Source: Owenia fusiformis
Taxonomy: Eukaryota; Annelida; Polychaeta; Sabellida; Oweniidae
Assembly (NCBI GenBank): GCA_903813345.2
Contig: CAIIXF020000001.1
Span: 50,177,885-50,241,884, forward strand
Reading direction: 5' to 3'
DNA length: 64,000 bases
In this document: piece by piece, positions 21,001 to 32,744 of the stretch
Numbering within the stretch: the stretch's first letter is position 1
Layout of the letters: each line of letters begins with the position of its first letter
Translations under genes and position numbers: made by a program
Notes under the pieces: generated by a model
What the model was told of the DNA's origin: nothing
Seen by the model: the letters and a program-made list of their open reading frames with translations, nothing else
Database searches by the model: none

Positions 21001-24000
21001 TATGTCACCGTGGCTATGTAGCTACTTTCTATGAAGAAGAAAATTCTGTGACTGCAATTCCCATTGAGAAGTTACATTTGAATCGACCTAATCTACTGTA
21101 ATCTACGTAAGGCTAGATCAAGATAGAAATTATCTTTTACTAAAAAGCGGAAATGAAGCTCTCTTTTAAGGAAACGAAATCAAAGTATTGAAACGAGTTG
21201 CAAGTCATGGGGTTCACAGGAAGTTGTTGGTAAGATTTGAACCTGTCTGGTTCTCCAAGAAAAACAGCTCAACTTGTAAGCCCAACGCAAAAGCTGAATA
21301 TCCTGTTAGGCTTTAATGTTACCTGTGATATTAAGATCTCATAGAGCTCATAAGTTTACCTCAGCCAAGAAGGAGCTTCTGTTTACGTTATAAGTTTGAA
21401 GATGTATAAATACAACAGGAAGTAAGGTCATTTATACAGATTCCGATTGCATTAGAACTGCTCCCAATAACAGACTAGCAGAGATCCATTGCGCTAAAGA
21501 TAGACCTTATACGTTCACATTTCTAAGTGCGTTGTTTCATCTGTGCGCCACCCTTGTTAAATCTTATCTGATGATTAACATTGTCTCTCATCAGTTATCT
21601 CAGAGAACCATGTTTCCTTCGCTTCATAGCGAGAACCAAAATAGAAAGATTCAAATCGCGGTAAGACGTTCATGCATAATATTTTCTGCCATAACATGTT
21701 GTCCATTTTCTCAAATCATTAATTATGACTACTTGAGCTTATGCAATTGGCGCAAGATAGTTGTTAAGGATTATACCGTATTATTTAGTCAAGTCAATAC
21801 GGTGCTGGTCGAATAAGTTATTAAATCAGAAATAGCCTCCATTTAGATGATGACCTTGAAGGTAAAGAATAAGAGCTCATAATAGAGGATCGTTTCCAAA
21901 AGTATACATGTGTCTGTGGGTGCTTTGCCCATTTTCGAAAAACACACGGGCATATTTCTCCTTTAATTGTAGAATAATGTTCTTTGTAATTCTGCCATCA
22001 ATTCTATCTTTAATTTCATCTTAGACTAGATAGCCACATATCATTCTAACAATGACATTCATTTCCCCTCCAACCTCTTCGATCTTACTTTGCTTCCGTT
22101 TTCCACAACATCATTGATAAAATGTGATTTACTTCAATTACCTTCACAAATCGTATGTGGTTATGTAATCGAATACATTAGAAATAATAGTTCCATCTCT
22201 CTATGCTATATGATACCTCTAGATATTACTTTTGTAGTAAAACGTGTAAACCATTTATCCTGTTTTTTCTAATAATCTTTGAAGAAGACACTGCGACTAA
22301 GATATATTAGGTATTATGTTCTGTATAATATAGGTTAGTTTAAAAGTCAGTTTGCTAGTTGTTCCATTGTCTTGCTTATATGTTATTGCTAACTCGAATT
22401 GTTTTTCTATACAAGTAGTTGCTTGGTCTATACTTGCTATTGGGGTTAAGTTGTTTCTGTTACATTTTTTCAGTTTCGACATTTATGAAAAGCTTGTACA
22501 TATAAAACTGGTTTCTAAGCCAGGTTATCAGGTTACCATGACAATGAGATCTCCAAGTATTGTATTGTATTGTATTGTATTGTATTGTATTGTATTGTAT
22601 TATATTGTTTTGTATTGTATTGTATTGTATTGTATTATATTGTATTGTATTATATTTATTGAGGCAAAAGAGGACTCCGTATGACTCGTTGACATTGTCA
22701 CATTTGGGTACTGGGGGAGGAAGGGAGTGGTAACATACTTACCATCAGCATCTACCTCATTGATCATGTCCACTAATTCGTTCTCAGTTGGATTTTGACC
22801 CAGAGATCTCATGACTGTTCCCAATTCCTTGGAGCTTATCGTACCATCCCCGTCCTTGTCAAACATTCTAAATGCTTCTTGGTACTCTAAAAATAAAACA
22901 ATAGGGTGAAAAACAAAAACAAAAGGGAACGAATATTCAACTATTTCGCTCACCATAGCAAACCATTTCTTCGATCGTTCATAAGTGAGGTTAAAAAGTA
23001 CTGGAAGCAAAACGCGTACGTGAAACCTGACGAGCAAGCAGAAAATGACGTGACTTGACGTCACTGTATTTTACTTGATACAAGGTAGCTATCTTATTCA
23101 CGGGCTGAGAACATCTTGTTCTGTAGATTATCATGGGTAAGTGATACAGTGGAAGTTCTCGTTCATGTTCATCGAACGATATGTTCTCTCCCTGTTGCAT
23201 TATGAAGCTGGATAATATTGGTAATATTTTCAAACGCTTTTTAGTTCAGGCCAATCAAGCGTGAAGAAAATTGTGTAGAAAATCATTTACTCGAATAATG
23301 TATGGCTCGTATATTTTGCACTGGAAGTTTGGTGAATGAAGCTTTAGCTAGGCCAATGCTGTATGTATATTCAGATGATACTAAGGAGTTAAGGAGTTAA
23401 GCAACACGTTTTTAGAGAGCTTGAGCATAAACGTGTAGAATTATGATACTCTAGTTTTGGGGTTAGTTCTCCCCTTTGTAATATTTACTTGCCCGATTGT
23501 GTGTAGAGGTCTAAAGAACAAGTTGCAATTATGTCAACGGTACAATTGGAAGGGGAACAATAATCCATAGAAGGTCATAATATTACACGTCAACGTTCAC
23601 GTTTTCATAAAGAGGCAAAGCTTCACCTCACCTCCATACGTTCTCAAACGTCAACGTGTACAAGTACGTAAAGATACTAGCCTTTGACTCAAGTCTCATA
23701 ATGTGTAACTTGTCTTTCCTGCATATAACGATTCTTGATATTTTGACCGGAAACGCCATACTGAAGTTTTAAAGTCGTTCACCTCCATATTATTTGACTA
23801 AAGTATTTTGCAGGAATACAGTTGCTTCAACTATGTTCATTGCATTAGAATCCTTATATGTAAACGTTCTTCACTGATCATTCACATCTCTTAATTGACA
23901 GATTCGGGTTTATAACTGCATACAGTTGGACTGCAATTGCAGAATATGTCAGAAATTGTTTTGAAGGTTTTTATTTATGTCTTTTCAAGACGTATCTCTT

Positions 24001-27000
24001 TGGAAATCAGCACGTGTCTGTTAAACAACTTATCCAATGATTTGGATGTTCCTGATAACGAGAGCTCGGCATTCATTAGTCTCCGAAAATGTCATCTCAA
24101 ACAAGGATTACTCTCGTCTTATGGAAAGTTTATCATTATATTTTAATCCGGGAACGAAGCCATTTATTTATTTACATCGTGTTAATATGTCAGAGAAACA
24201 AGAGACAACGTAATGCCTGACTAATACATACCTTTTATATCTTCCTCTGTGAGTCTCTCTACCTACAACAGAAAAAGGCAATATAAAATCATCAACTGCT
24301 TCCTCTAATCATAAGGGTTGCATTTCCTTAAACAATAATAACATATTCATTCAGTTTAGAACAGTTCCGCTATCATGTCTTTCAGACCCTCCTCTATCAA
24401 TTCAACAGTCACGCGATTTCGTGAGACAAAATAGGCACGTGGTACAATGAGCAATAGTTGCATACGGGATAAGTTGCTCTTATAGCATGACATCCAAAGT
24501 GATGTATTCAGTATAAGACAACAGTTTTTAAAATGGTTCTAAAAACATGTGTGGAACGAGAATACATGTAGATGATACCAGTATATTATGCAACGTTATA
24601 TAAAACTTTAATTGACATTCGGTATCATAACATGATTTCATTTGTCATTACTATCAAAAGCTACATATTTTAACTACAAACACTAACTAAACTAATGATC
24701 TCGTCCTAATAAGAAGAGTACCCGTTGATACGTTAACGAGTCTGTAATCATGATATAGTTCATGTACGTTACTTAGCAGGAAATGACAATATGGTTGCCT
24801 TGCGATCCATGTCACATTATGTTATCCATGTGTATAATATCATTATGCTAGTATATATGTATTTATAATCATTATGTTGGTATATGTAAGACTTTGTATT
24901 AAATAGTTCTACGTTGATTAACATAATGTCACAGAAAGGTAGGCGTATACTATTAGAATTTGCTGACTTGTAAATGAAGATACCACGAGTTTAGCAGGGA
25001 GTTTAGTTACAAGGTAGATGAAGCTCTCTTTTAAGAAGACAAAGGGGACTATGAAGACGGAGCTTTATATGATTATGTACTATTCGATTTCTACATATAA
25101 GTCAATTCTAACTGACTAGAGTGTTTAATTGAGTGTCGTGGGGAAGGGTGGGAAGTAGTGGGGTAGAATGCCCATGGGGTAGCGAGTGTGGTTTGGGTTG
25201 CCTTCGTCTCAGTTGATTAATCAGAAAATGAACTCGAGGCAATAGCAACAACTAGGTCTATATCCCATCAGATTTCTAATTAGAAATTGTCAGTAAGACA
25301 TTAATAGAACTTGTAATTCAATACAATTAATTACGAATATTGTTCAACATTTCAGTAATTATTGGTAGTTATTTCCCTGTGTATACTCCAGGCGTATTTC
25401 AAGTTCCTGGCATTATGTTTTGTAATGTCTATTGGAATGGAATGAAGCTAACGCTCTGTATGAGGTTGAAGTGGCATATTCAATGTAGCATGTACAAGTT
25501 ATGTTTTGCTATGATGCAATTTAGCAAATAATCATTGACTATAAATGTATATGTCGGTTGATATACAGTATGTTTATGTAAAATATTGTAATAATATATG
25601 TAGCCGGATAAACTGGTGTTCACGGCATTAAACATTCATTCGATCATCTATTTTGCTAGGCATTTTTTATGACTTTAACATGACATATTCGTCAAGCATC
25701 CTAGTTAATCCAATTTGAAAACTCAAAATGAAACAAAATAATGAAGTTAAACTTGGTACAGTTTAAGGGAATTTGGCGTTTTACCATAAATAGAAGGATG
25801 ATAATCTTGACCAACGTACGTTGACATGAATATACCTGCCTGAAACAGATTATTTTAAAACGATATTTGTATGACAAGAAAATGGAAAACAATTCCTTTC
25901 AAAATTTTTTTTTTCATTTAAGTATATCTCTAGGATAATTAGCTTCTCTGCTTCAGCAGACAGCGATATGTTGTAAATCGCAAAAAATTACAACTGACAA
26001 ATGATGGATATACTTCCTTAACGAATCAACTTTAGTTCAGGTTCTTCAAGAAATATAGTTCTATATCGACACTAAAATGTTCACATTGACTTGGAAGATC
26101 CAGCTCTGTTTCTTACCATGAAATCATTAGCAGTCATGTTCAAAATATAGATAGGTCTACCACGAGTGTTTTATCAACAAAGATATTGCAGACATAATAA
26201 CCCCAATTTCCTGCTATTATATATCGGTAATTTATTTAAGGATCGAAGAATCCTGTGTAATTCTTTATTAGAACTTTAAAAGCATGAGTGCTTGCAGTAA
26301 CTAAGCCGTACACATAACAGGGGCGTAGCCAGCTTTCAGTCAGGGGGGGGGGGGGGGGGGTGCGATCGTGGCACAAGCAAGCCAAACTTTTTTCAAGACT
26401 TGTTTGAATTTTACAAAAATTGATGGAACTTCCTTCAAAATGTGAATTAGAGTAATCATTTATTTCATTCATTTAACATCATCCGTATCGAGAGGTCGGC
26501 TTTTAATTGGGGTTTGGGTTGTATGTGCGATCCTCTCTTTATCAAGTTTATTATCAAGAAAATATGTGTCATTCATTTTCTTCCAATATGTCTTTAGGGG
26601 TATGTTAAGCCAGAATTTGCATTTTTACTCAAAATTCGTTGGCATTACTCTTTGAAAAAAGCTTCTTAAATATACTCCTGTACATTGCTGTCTCTTGGTA
26701 CATATATTCCCGATGGATAACCCAAATGTGTACATGTAAGTGAGTATAAAACAAACTAGAAAAAGTGACGAAAAAATATAGAAGGAAGAAAATGAGACCA
26801 GGAATAAAGGAAAATTACATCACAAGCTGGTATTAATCAAAGGCATTAACAATTTGTTTCTCAGTATAAGAAGGTTTCAGCTAGAAGGTAAATCATAGTG
26901 AACTGTCATTTTATATCTTTCTGAGATAAACTTGATTATGTTCATTGACTGTAATATATCTAAGCCATAGTCTTGGATCTTCTTCATTCCGCTCTTGGCT

Positions 27001-30000
27001 AGAATGATCAATCACTGTGTTAAACTGATTTCTTTGATTTTATCTGTCATGTTCTTGTATTTGAGGAGTGCCACCCAAAATCCCATAATAAGCCAGTGTA
27101 ATAAAAAGTTGGTGTAGTGTAATAACCGAGATGAGACATGTGACATTGAAAACAGGGTCATATTGTCATTTACTGTTAAGTGTATGATAATAGATATATA
27201 ATTATTATATCATTGCTAGAAATTGTATGATTTGATTGGTCGATTAAGTACCATTTGATCAAAAAATACCATAACGTATTTCACAGCTTCCTCAATTTTA
27301 GAATGATAAAAGACGTATTGCCCGGCGTAATAAATAAATGATTATAGACAATGTCTAGCTATGATATAATAAAACAAATATTTCATTCTATATTCGGGCA
27401 ATACCTGTTGCACTTTCAATGATTTTTTGCAGCTTAATATGTTTGTTTTTGGGACCAAATACCTTTTACCTTGTTTTGATATTTGACGTTCTTTGTGGGA
27501 GTTTATGATAGTTGGAATCACAAATTGCCAATATAATGGCAATTACTAATTACATTCATATAGGTCTCTACAGTACATCATATATATATATATGATTATG
27601 GCTATATAGAATGTGAGCCTTTCTACAAGGAAAGATGGAGGGATCGATAATAAATTTGCAGAAAAATTACAATGATAAGCTCTTCCAAAATGTTTCTTCG
27701 GGCAACCTTTTTTATTGTTTATCCTTAAAGAAAAAATTACGTTCATACAATAATCTTACTTATACAATATAGTGATTTGGTTCAATTTTAAATCACCAAT
27801 TCTTATGTGTTTCAAAGAGTTATCTCTGCAATGGTGACCCACGATCGGAAATCATGAAGGCATAGTTGCTTTAATAGTGATAATCTATTAATGGAGTGAT
27901 CGCTTAACAATGTGATTGATAATGACATACGGCAAAATGTTGCCCTGGCTACAGGATCGATCTGTAACATATATACTATTGAGCCATTATGTAAAGCTGA
28001 TAACGTTGTTACTTCCATGGTAAGGCCTTTAAGATATATATATTTTCGCATCGTTTGGCCATTATAAAGCGCATATAGTTTTCCATTTAGTTTGAATGCA
28101 TAACTAGTGATCAAATACACACAATTAAGTAAACTCCGGATACATCATTGTTAATTAGAGACAATTATGGTTCAGAATGGTTCATTTGTGTCTATGGAGA
28201 CCATGTCCCATTTCATCCTAACGTTAAAGGGTTTACGCATAGCGTTCAGCAAATAGAACTCTCGTTGTTGGTGTTTCTCACCGTTTGGTATAAAAGGCGC
28301 GGACAAATACTCAGGGGTACACAGGTTGAGGTCAATGTGCAAAGACGTCTGCCTGTTTTTGTAGTAATAGAATTGAAGTATAAATCGGCACACATATGAA
28401 AAGGACATTTTTACGAGCATTTTGTCTAATCAATTGAACATTTTATTATTGAAGTTTCAGGATCTTCTATTTGTATTTTTTTGAAAATTATCGGTTGAAT
28501 GAATGAAACTAAACATTTGTGAAATTCACAGAGCAAGAAGATCTCGAGGACAATATTTCTAAAATGTTTTTGATTTTTGAAAAACGGTCAGGAAATCCAC
28601 TCGGGGCCTTAGTAAAAATTGATATGTATGGGATTTGTGGTAAAAAATCGATGCGTTACATTTTTTCAAGTCTCTAAAAGCAACTCTTATTATTTGAAAA
28701 ATAAAGAAATCGGTTATTGTTTTGTAAATTTCGCCATGACAATATTGTGCAGTTAATTTTTTTTTGAAATCAGACCTAAATTAGAAGGTTAAATAAAGGT
28801 AAACTTATTGCTTGTCTCATTCGCCTTCAAAACCTTACACAATTTTGAAAACCTTAAAAGCGTTCATATAAGACGATTTGAACTGTAGCCGCTAGGCAAT
28901 TGTAACGTCATAAAAGCACACGTTTCAATGAATAAAATGTGAAATTTTAGTAAAATTCTGATCAGTATTTCAAAAGTTATTCTGATTTCAACGAACCGTG
29001 TAAGCGTGAAATGTTACGCCTTACAGCGTATCTGACGATGTCGGAGTACATTTAACTTAAAAAATATGGTAGATCCCATCATACTTTTCAAGGAAAAATA
29101 ATTTCAGTGAAATGCGAATAAAAAATACTTCAAAATGATATATAATACACATAGGGGAACATGGGGCAAAACGGCCCTCTGGGGCAAAGTGGCCCATCGA
29201 AATATCTTTTGAACTATAAAAAGATGGTTCTTCAAAAGTCACAAAATCGAATTTTGAAATATCTGCCACCTTCTCGAGCGTCCATTTTTAACCAAGCAGC
29301 GTCTCGCTTTACGTAAGAGGTAATTCTACTTTTCACCCTCTTTTTTGGAAATTACCCCTCTCACGAGAATCTCTAAAAAATCCGGCAACAATAGAATATC
29401 GTTTTGATTTAACATTTTACATAGAGTGTGCACATTTATTATTTATTTGTAAAAATTTCGAGCTTCAAATATTAGGCAAATTAAAATGACGTCTATTTGA
29501 AAATTCACATGTCTTTGGGGCAAAACGGCCCACACATGTTATAACATACAAAAATCTTATTGTGCAAGAACATTTGGTTTTCAAATGTAACAATTTTAAC
29601 ACATATCGAATGACTAGAATTATGGTAGGGGTTAAGAATACTTTATCTGTCAAAGGTTTGAACGTCTGAGATAAGATGTTTGTGGACGAGTCTTGTAATT
29701 GATTAATTTTGGTTTCAAAACCCATGTAACAGAGGGTGGGCCGTTTTGCCCCACCCATGGGCCGTTTTGCCCCACTCTCGACAATATTTTTGACCATTGA
29801 AAAATCACAGAAGATAGTCCTAGGAAAGTATAAAACATTCGAAAAATGTAAACCACAAACCATTAATAAAGTGGAACATCAAAGTGCGCGATGATTGACA
29901 TATACGAAAATACCCCGTACAGAACAACTTAAAATTAAATTTTTTGGGCCGCTTTGCCCCATGTTCCCTTAGTTAGCTTTTTAAATAAGGCAGATATTAA

Positions 30001-30594
30001 CGCTTAAAGCTGAGATTAGCCCGTATTTCCCGAATTGTCCCCAGGTCCGTGCACGTCATAACAAGGATTTATAATGGCTCGTGCCAATATAAATTATCCT
30101 TTGGATAATTCACCCTCTAAATTGTAAGTTTTTCTACCCGTGGATCGTTCTCGATCATCAGAGAGTCAATTTTAATAAACTGGAATTTACCAAAGTCCCC
30201 TAATTTCTTAAAAATAGACCGAACCAGAAGAATGTTTTGAAGCCGCCATATTGTTTTATACGGGAGTACGGGAATAAGAAACTGACAAGATGTTTTCAGT
30301 AAAAATGTAGGAAAGACGACATACATACGTATACTTTCAAATCATATATGGCATACTTACCATTCGCTGGACCTCCAACTGTTCACGTAATTTCTCTTCT
30401 TGAGACTTCTGTCCATTGTTGTTGTTGGGACCTGCTCCCTGTGGCGCAATATCACTGGGAGGCGGAGGCCCTTGATTACTGTACGAAGCTTGACTTTTCC
30501 CTTTACTCTGACTCTTGCTTTGTCCTTGACTCCTACTCTGACTTTTACTCTTACTTTTCCCACCATAATCACCGGAACTCTTTTTATTCGACAT
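14984..30594 (-). CDS. Calmodulin with a 77-residue N-terminal extension (spliced gene, 226 aa)
   Basis: Exons 30594-30361, 24262-24232, 22886-22743, 17075-16917, 15781-15701 and 15015-14984 join in phase to 681 bases. Residues 1-77 are a low-complexity Lys/Ser/Gln extension with a PPPP run, NNNN and a short charged helix-like segment. Residues 78-226 (149 residues, the usual calmodulin length) align throughout with calmodulin. The four loops at 98-109, 134-145, 170-181 and 206-217 all keep the Asp/Glu ligands, so four calcium sites are expected. Relative to calmodulin the central linker is one residue shorter and altered ([16 protein letters not shown]), and the C-terminus is one residue longer. 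Exon sizes 31 and 144 match the classical calmodulin exons 2 and 3. It should act as a calcium sensor binding target helices; the basic tail could localise it. It is clearly not troponin C. The gene spans 15.6 kb with repeat-filled introns. Confidence 0.85.
15044..15431. mobile_element. Mariner-type MITE, 388 bp, in the last intron of the calmodulin-like gene
   Basis: Inverted ends CAGGGTGGTCAAAAAATGGAA and its partner are flanked by TA (15042-15043 and 15432-15433). No transposase frame remains. It lies only 29 bases from the 3' splice site of the last coding exon, so the insertion left the acceptor intact. Confidence 0.78.
15701..15781 (-). CDS. Calmodulin-like gene, exon 5 (EF4 loop)
   Basis: An 81-base exon. 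The acceptor AATTCTTCAG and donor GAAG/GTACAC bound a reading of [20 protein letters not shown] then DGQVNYE. The calcium loop [12 protein letters not shown] is completed by the first codon of the last exon. Confidence 0.85.
16917..17075 (-). CDS. Calmodulin-like gene, exon 4 (EF2 end, linker, EF3)
   Basis: A 159-base exon between TTTACAG and TTTAG/GTGAGG. It reads [20 protein letters not shown] then [20 protein letters not shown] and so on to MTSLG. It carries the altered central linker. Both ends are phase 1, matching its neighbours. Confidence 0.87.
17150..17240. repeat. Second copy of the AGTCTTGCC/poly(G) repeat
   Basis: AACCCCCTATGTACACCACC, a spacer, GGGGAAGGTACAGG, a run of about 14 G and then GACAGTCTTGAGGCAAGACT. 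It resembles 4010-4101. It lies in the intron just upstream of exon 4 of the calmodulin-like gene. Confidence 0.4.
17880..17980. repeat. hAT-like MITE right end with poly(C)
   Basis: The right terminus reads CAGATCCGCCCCTGG, preceded by a C tract and TGACCTGAAATTTGCTCCCC. The same arrangement occurs at 3905-3957. The left end is not clear. Confidence 0.4.
18275..19013. mobile_element. Foldback element, 739 bp, CAC ends, 5-bp target-site duplication
   Basis: Two arms of about 335 bases are near-perfect inverted copies around a short loop (about 18612-18676). The ends are CACCCTATGCAGACAGAG, and the flanks carry the direct repeat TAGTT (18270-18274 and 19014-19018). Both arms contain the same small open frame because they are copies. 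There is no transposase. CAC ends with 5-bp duplications are known from Transib/ProtoRAG-like elements, so a link is possible but unproven. It lies in an intron of the calmodulin-like gene. Confidence 0.8.
19690..19850. repeat. Short inverted repeat, about 160 bp
   Basis: GCAGATTTCGGTATATGTTT plus CGCCTTG at 19690-19717 is answered by CAAGGCGAAAA and ACCGAAATCTGC at 19811-19850. This is an imperfect foldback; no duplication was identified. Confidence 0.45.
20807..20895. mobile_element. MITE, 89 bp, perfect 19-bp ends, 9-bp target-site duplication
   Basis: TAGCCTTGCCCAAGTCGGT at 20807-20825 is perfectly inverted at 20877-20895. The flanks carry ATTGTCCAC on both sides (20798-20806 and 20896-20904). 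A 9-bp duplication suits Mutator-like elements; an 8-bp hAT with a chance extra match is the alternative. Intronic and non-coding. Confidence 0.85.
22557..22655. repeat. (TATTG)n pentanucleotide microsatellite
   Basis: About twenty units of TATTG/TATTA within 100 bases. It lies roughly 90 bases downstream (in gene direction) of exon 3 of the calmodulin-like gene, inside the intron. Likely polymorphic in length. Confidence 0.9.
22743..22886 (-). CDS. Calmodulin-like gene, exon 3 (EF1 and start of EF2)
   Basis: Exactly 144 bases, the size of exon 3 in animal calmodulin genes. The acceptor is TTTTTAG and the donor is GATG/GTAAGT. It reads [20 protein letters not shown] then [20 protein letters not shown] and so on to EVDAD. 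This block is the most conserved part of the protein. Confidence 0.9.
24232..24262 (-). CDS. Calmodulin-like gene, exon 2 (31-base micro-exon)
   Basis: A 31-base exon between TTGTAG and AAAG/GTATGT that reads [10 protein letters not shown] plus one base. Calmodulin has ADQLTEEQIA here, and animal calmodulin genes have a 31-base exon 2 at this place. Phase 0 at the start and phase 1 at the end fit both neighbours. Confidence 0.85.
26319..26361. repeat. hAT-like terminus with poly(G) run
   Basis: CAGGGGCGTAGCCAGC is followed within 20 bases by a run of about 18 G. The terminus resembles the CAGGCCCGTAGCC family; no right end was found nearby. Confidence 0.45.
29153..29970. mobile_element. Terminal-inverted-repeat element with GGGGAACATGGGGCAAA ends, about 0.8 kb
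   Basis: The left end GGGGAACATGGGGCAAAACG pairs with GGCCGCTTTGCCCCATGTTC at the right, with TA on both outer sides. The motif GGGCCGTTTTGCCCCA or its complement recurs at least four more times inside (about 29170-29200, 29515-29532, 29735-29775). One minus-strand frame of 132 codons crosses it but has no recognisable domain. Likely non-autonomous. Confidence 0.6.
30361..30594 (-). CDS. Calmodulin-like gene, exon 1 of the coding region (N-terminal extension)
   Basis: Starts at ATG 30594 and encodes 78 residues: [20 protein letters not shown] and more Ser/Lys/Gln repeats, then [12 protein letters not shown] and [18 protein letters not shown]. The donor CGAATG/GTAAGT follows directly after codon 78, an ATG. 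A splice acceptor (ATTTTCAG) at 30657-30658 precedes the start, so an upstream non-coding exon is likely. There is no signal peptide or membrane segment. Confidence 0.8.
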
Positions 30595-30656
30595 TGGATA
30601 TAAGTCGATTGGTAGGTTTGCCTTAAGGTTTGTTTGTTAGCTTCTTGATTCCTTAT
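30595..30656 (-). other. 5' leader of the calmodulin-like gene after a leader intron
   Basis: The acceptor AATTTTCAG/ATAAGG on the minus strand (AG at 30658-30657) opens a 62-base leader before the ATG. The first exon and promoter lie further right; a possible minus-strand donor TTTC/GTAAGT is at 32455/32454, but I could not confirm it. Confidence 0.45.
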
Positions 30657-32003
30657 CTGAAAATTTTAAAGAAACATAAGACTATTTATTCCATACTTAG
30701 TAAGCTCTCGGGGAGATAACAGCGGCGAGATATGTAAAAGTTATACCTGACATTTCCCGTTCAATAATAGCGACAGATAAAATAAGTTGCTGAGCGCTTA
30801 TAGTCTTTTTCTACTTCGTGATAAACTAAATTTTATCAATTTCAAAATTATGGGATTGATCAGTTCGCCATATCTATTTTTTCAACATGTTCAATTCCAT
30901 TGTGCAGTTGGATAAAATGGATCTAACAATTCAAACAATTATTTTTAGAAATTTATTGATAACATCTTCCTTAATCCTGAGGCTAGTTGTTATAAGATAA
31001 ATCTCGTTTCTAATACGAGAAATCAAACTGTGATTGAAAAGGGTATATTTTGAGTTATTCCATACTCAAATATTTTTCCCTCACAATAAACAGAAAACAA
31101 AACTGATATTAAAAAAATCCCGTATCAGATATCGGGGATATCGCCCTCGGTCTTTCCTCGCCCCTTCCTTGGCCAATATCATATTTTCTCTCGGAATAAA
31201 AGTCATATTCCATCCCTATTAAAAACCTCTATATTTATCCAGACAACAAGCGTCCACTCAGTAAAGTCATCAATCTAAGTCTTCATCATGGTCAAATACG
31301 CATATTTGATACAAGTGAGCAGCACAATTATTAGATTGACGTATTAAAACCAGCGTAAAGCAACATTTGTCTCAGAGATCTATAAAATGATAAGTCGGCG
31401 TATACGGTATATGAGAGCTCGTAATAAATGAGATAATTCACAGGTATTATAGTTAAATATAGGATTTAACAGACACCCTTGGAATGGGTAAATTGTGAAG
31501 AATTCTTCTTCTCCAGATTTCTCAGCATGACGTGAGCTCGAATGTTTTCATTCACTCGAAGCATAACTGATGTAATACTCCACTTAATTAATAGGCGTTT
31601 TTCTGCTTTTCTGGATGATATTTCCGACCATAATTAACAGAGGAACTAATTCTAATTCGAGGTTAATCTTAATCATTTGTTATTTTACAAAATATTTTAT
31701 ATTTAGCAATTGCCTACTTTAAATCCTTCTCGGAAAAATTAAAATCTTACAAATCCAAATGAAAAGGTTTGCATACATTTAAAAAAATCCTCAATATTGC
31801 AACCCGTGGGTGTACATGCCCAGTACACTCAGATGAAGCTTTCTTTTAAAGGTAGCACCTCAAATCATGGACATGTACATTTACACTAAACTGAAATGCT
31901 CAAAAACGACAATGATTTAGTCTAGCGTACTCGTGCTGAAATCAAACATGATGACTTTGGCGCGTTCACGTTCGATTGTAGTTCACGTAATTTTACTCGT
32001 CAT

Positions 32004-32137
32004 TAGGGAGTTTAAGCTTGCACTGTTTTTTACAACCTAAACGCGAACAGAAGATATTTAAGCGATGCATTCGTATTGGTGATTGGTAATACGTATATGT
32101 TGGCGTTTCGATTTTATATACAAGCTTAAACTCCCTA
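32004..32137. mobile_element. MITE with TAGGGAGTTTAAGCTTG ends, 134 bp
   Basis: TAGGGAGTTTAAGCTTG at 32004-32020 is perfectly inverted at 32121-32137. The interior is non-coding. No clean target-site duplication can be read. Confidence 0.6.
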
Positions 32138-32744
32138 TTATGTGGACAAACAACTTACTATTACAGTAGGTTGCATCGAAAGGAAAATGGTTTTGTTTCC
32201 GGATAAGCCAATTGTGTTCGTATCGTTCTGAACAAGAAAGACAGACAGCCTCCCATAAACATCAACTGATCAGCCCCTGAGTCAAGTAGTTTAACAGGCC
32301 TAAATATGTACAATGTGATAGAACACGTATTAACTTGTAAGAGGCTATCAGGTAATTAAGTATGTAATGCGTTAAGTATTCAGATTACGGAATAGTAAAA
32401 GCCAATCCAATCCCACAGGTCAGTCTCGGATAGCAGCTCAGTAGATCTACTTACGAAATAGGTTTCTGACGCCATAGGCCATTCTAGATGATCTTGTTTT
32501 TGAAATACAAAACGTAACATGCGGAACAACTAATGTAATTACCCTAAAAATAAAAGAGGATTCCTCATTAGGTAGAGAAATTGTGTATTTAATTTTCCCC
32601 GATGAAAGCTAGGTTGACGTAAAAGCTTTGAGTAGAGAGGTGAAACTGAAGCAAGAATCAGGGCGAAAGATAGATTATATACAAAGGGGTTGAGAAAATA
32701 TAAAGAGGGCTGTATAGACAAGGATTCTGATAAGGGGATATATA

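Larger units (their letters stand above)
24263..30360 (-). other. Intron 1 of the coding region of the calmodulin-like gene (6.1 kb)
   Basis: It separates the extension exon from the calmodulin body. It contains a hAT-like fragment with an 18-base G run (26319-26361), a short (TA)n at 27577-27592 and a 0.8 kb repeat with GGGGCAAAACGGCCC ends (29153-29970). I see no other gene on either strand. Confidence 0.6.

Noticed and set aside
22600-23064. 154-codon minus-strand frame around the calmodulin exon
   Set aside because: Only 22743-22886 is exon; the flanks are intron, including the (TATTG)n array translated as repeated IQYN.
29465-29863. 132-codon minus-strand frame with repeated [10 protein letters not shown]-like text
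   Set aside because: It translates the internal repeats of the 29153-29970 element; no domain.
14984-30594. Troponin C as the identity of the extended EF-hand gene
   Set aside because: Body length, linker, [20 protein letters not shown] and the 31/144-base exons match calmodulin; troponin C differs in these places.
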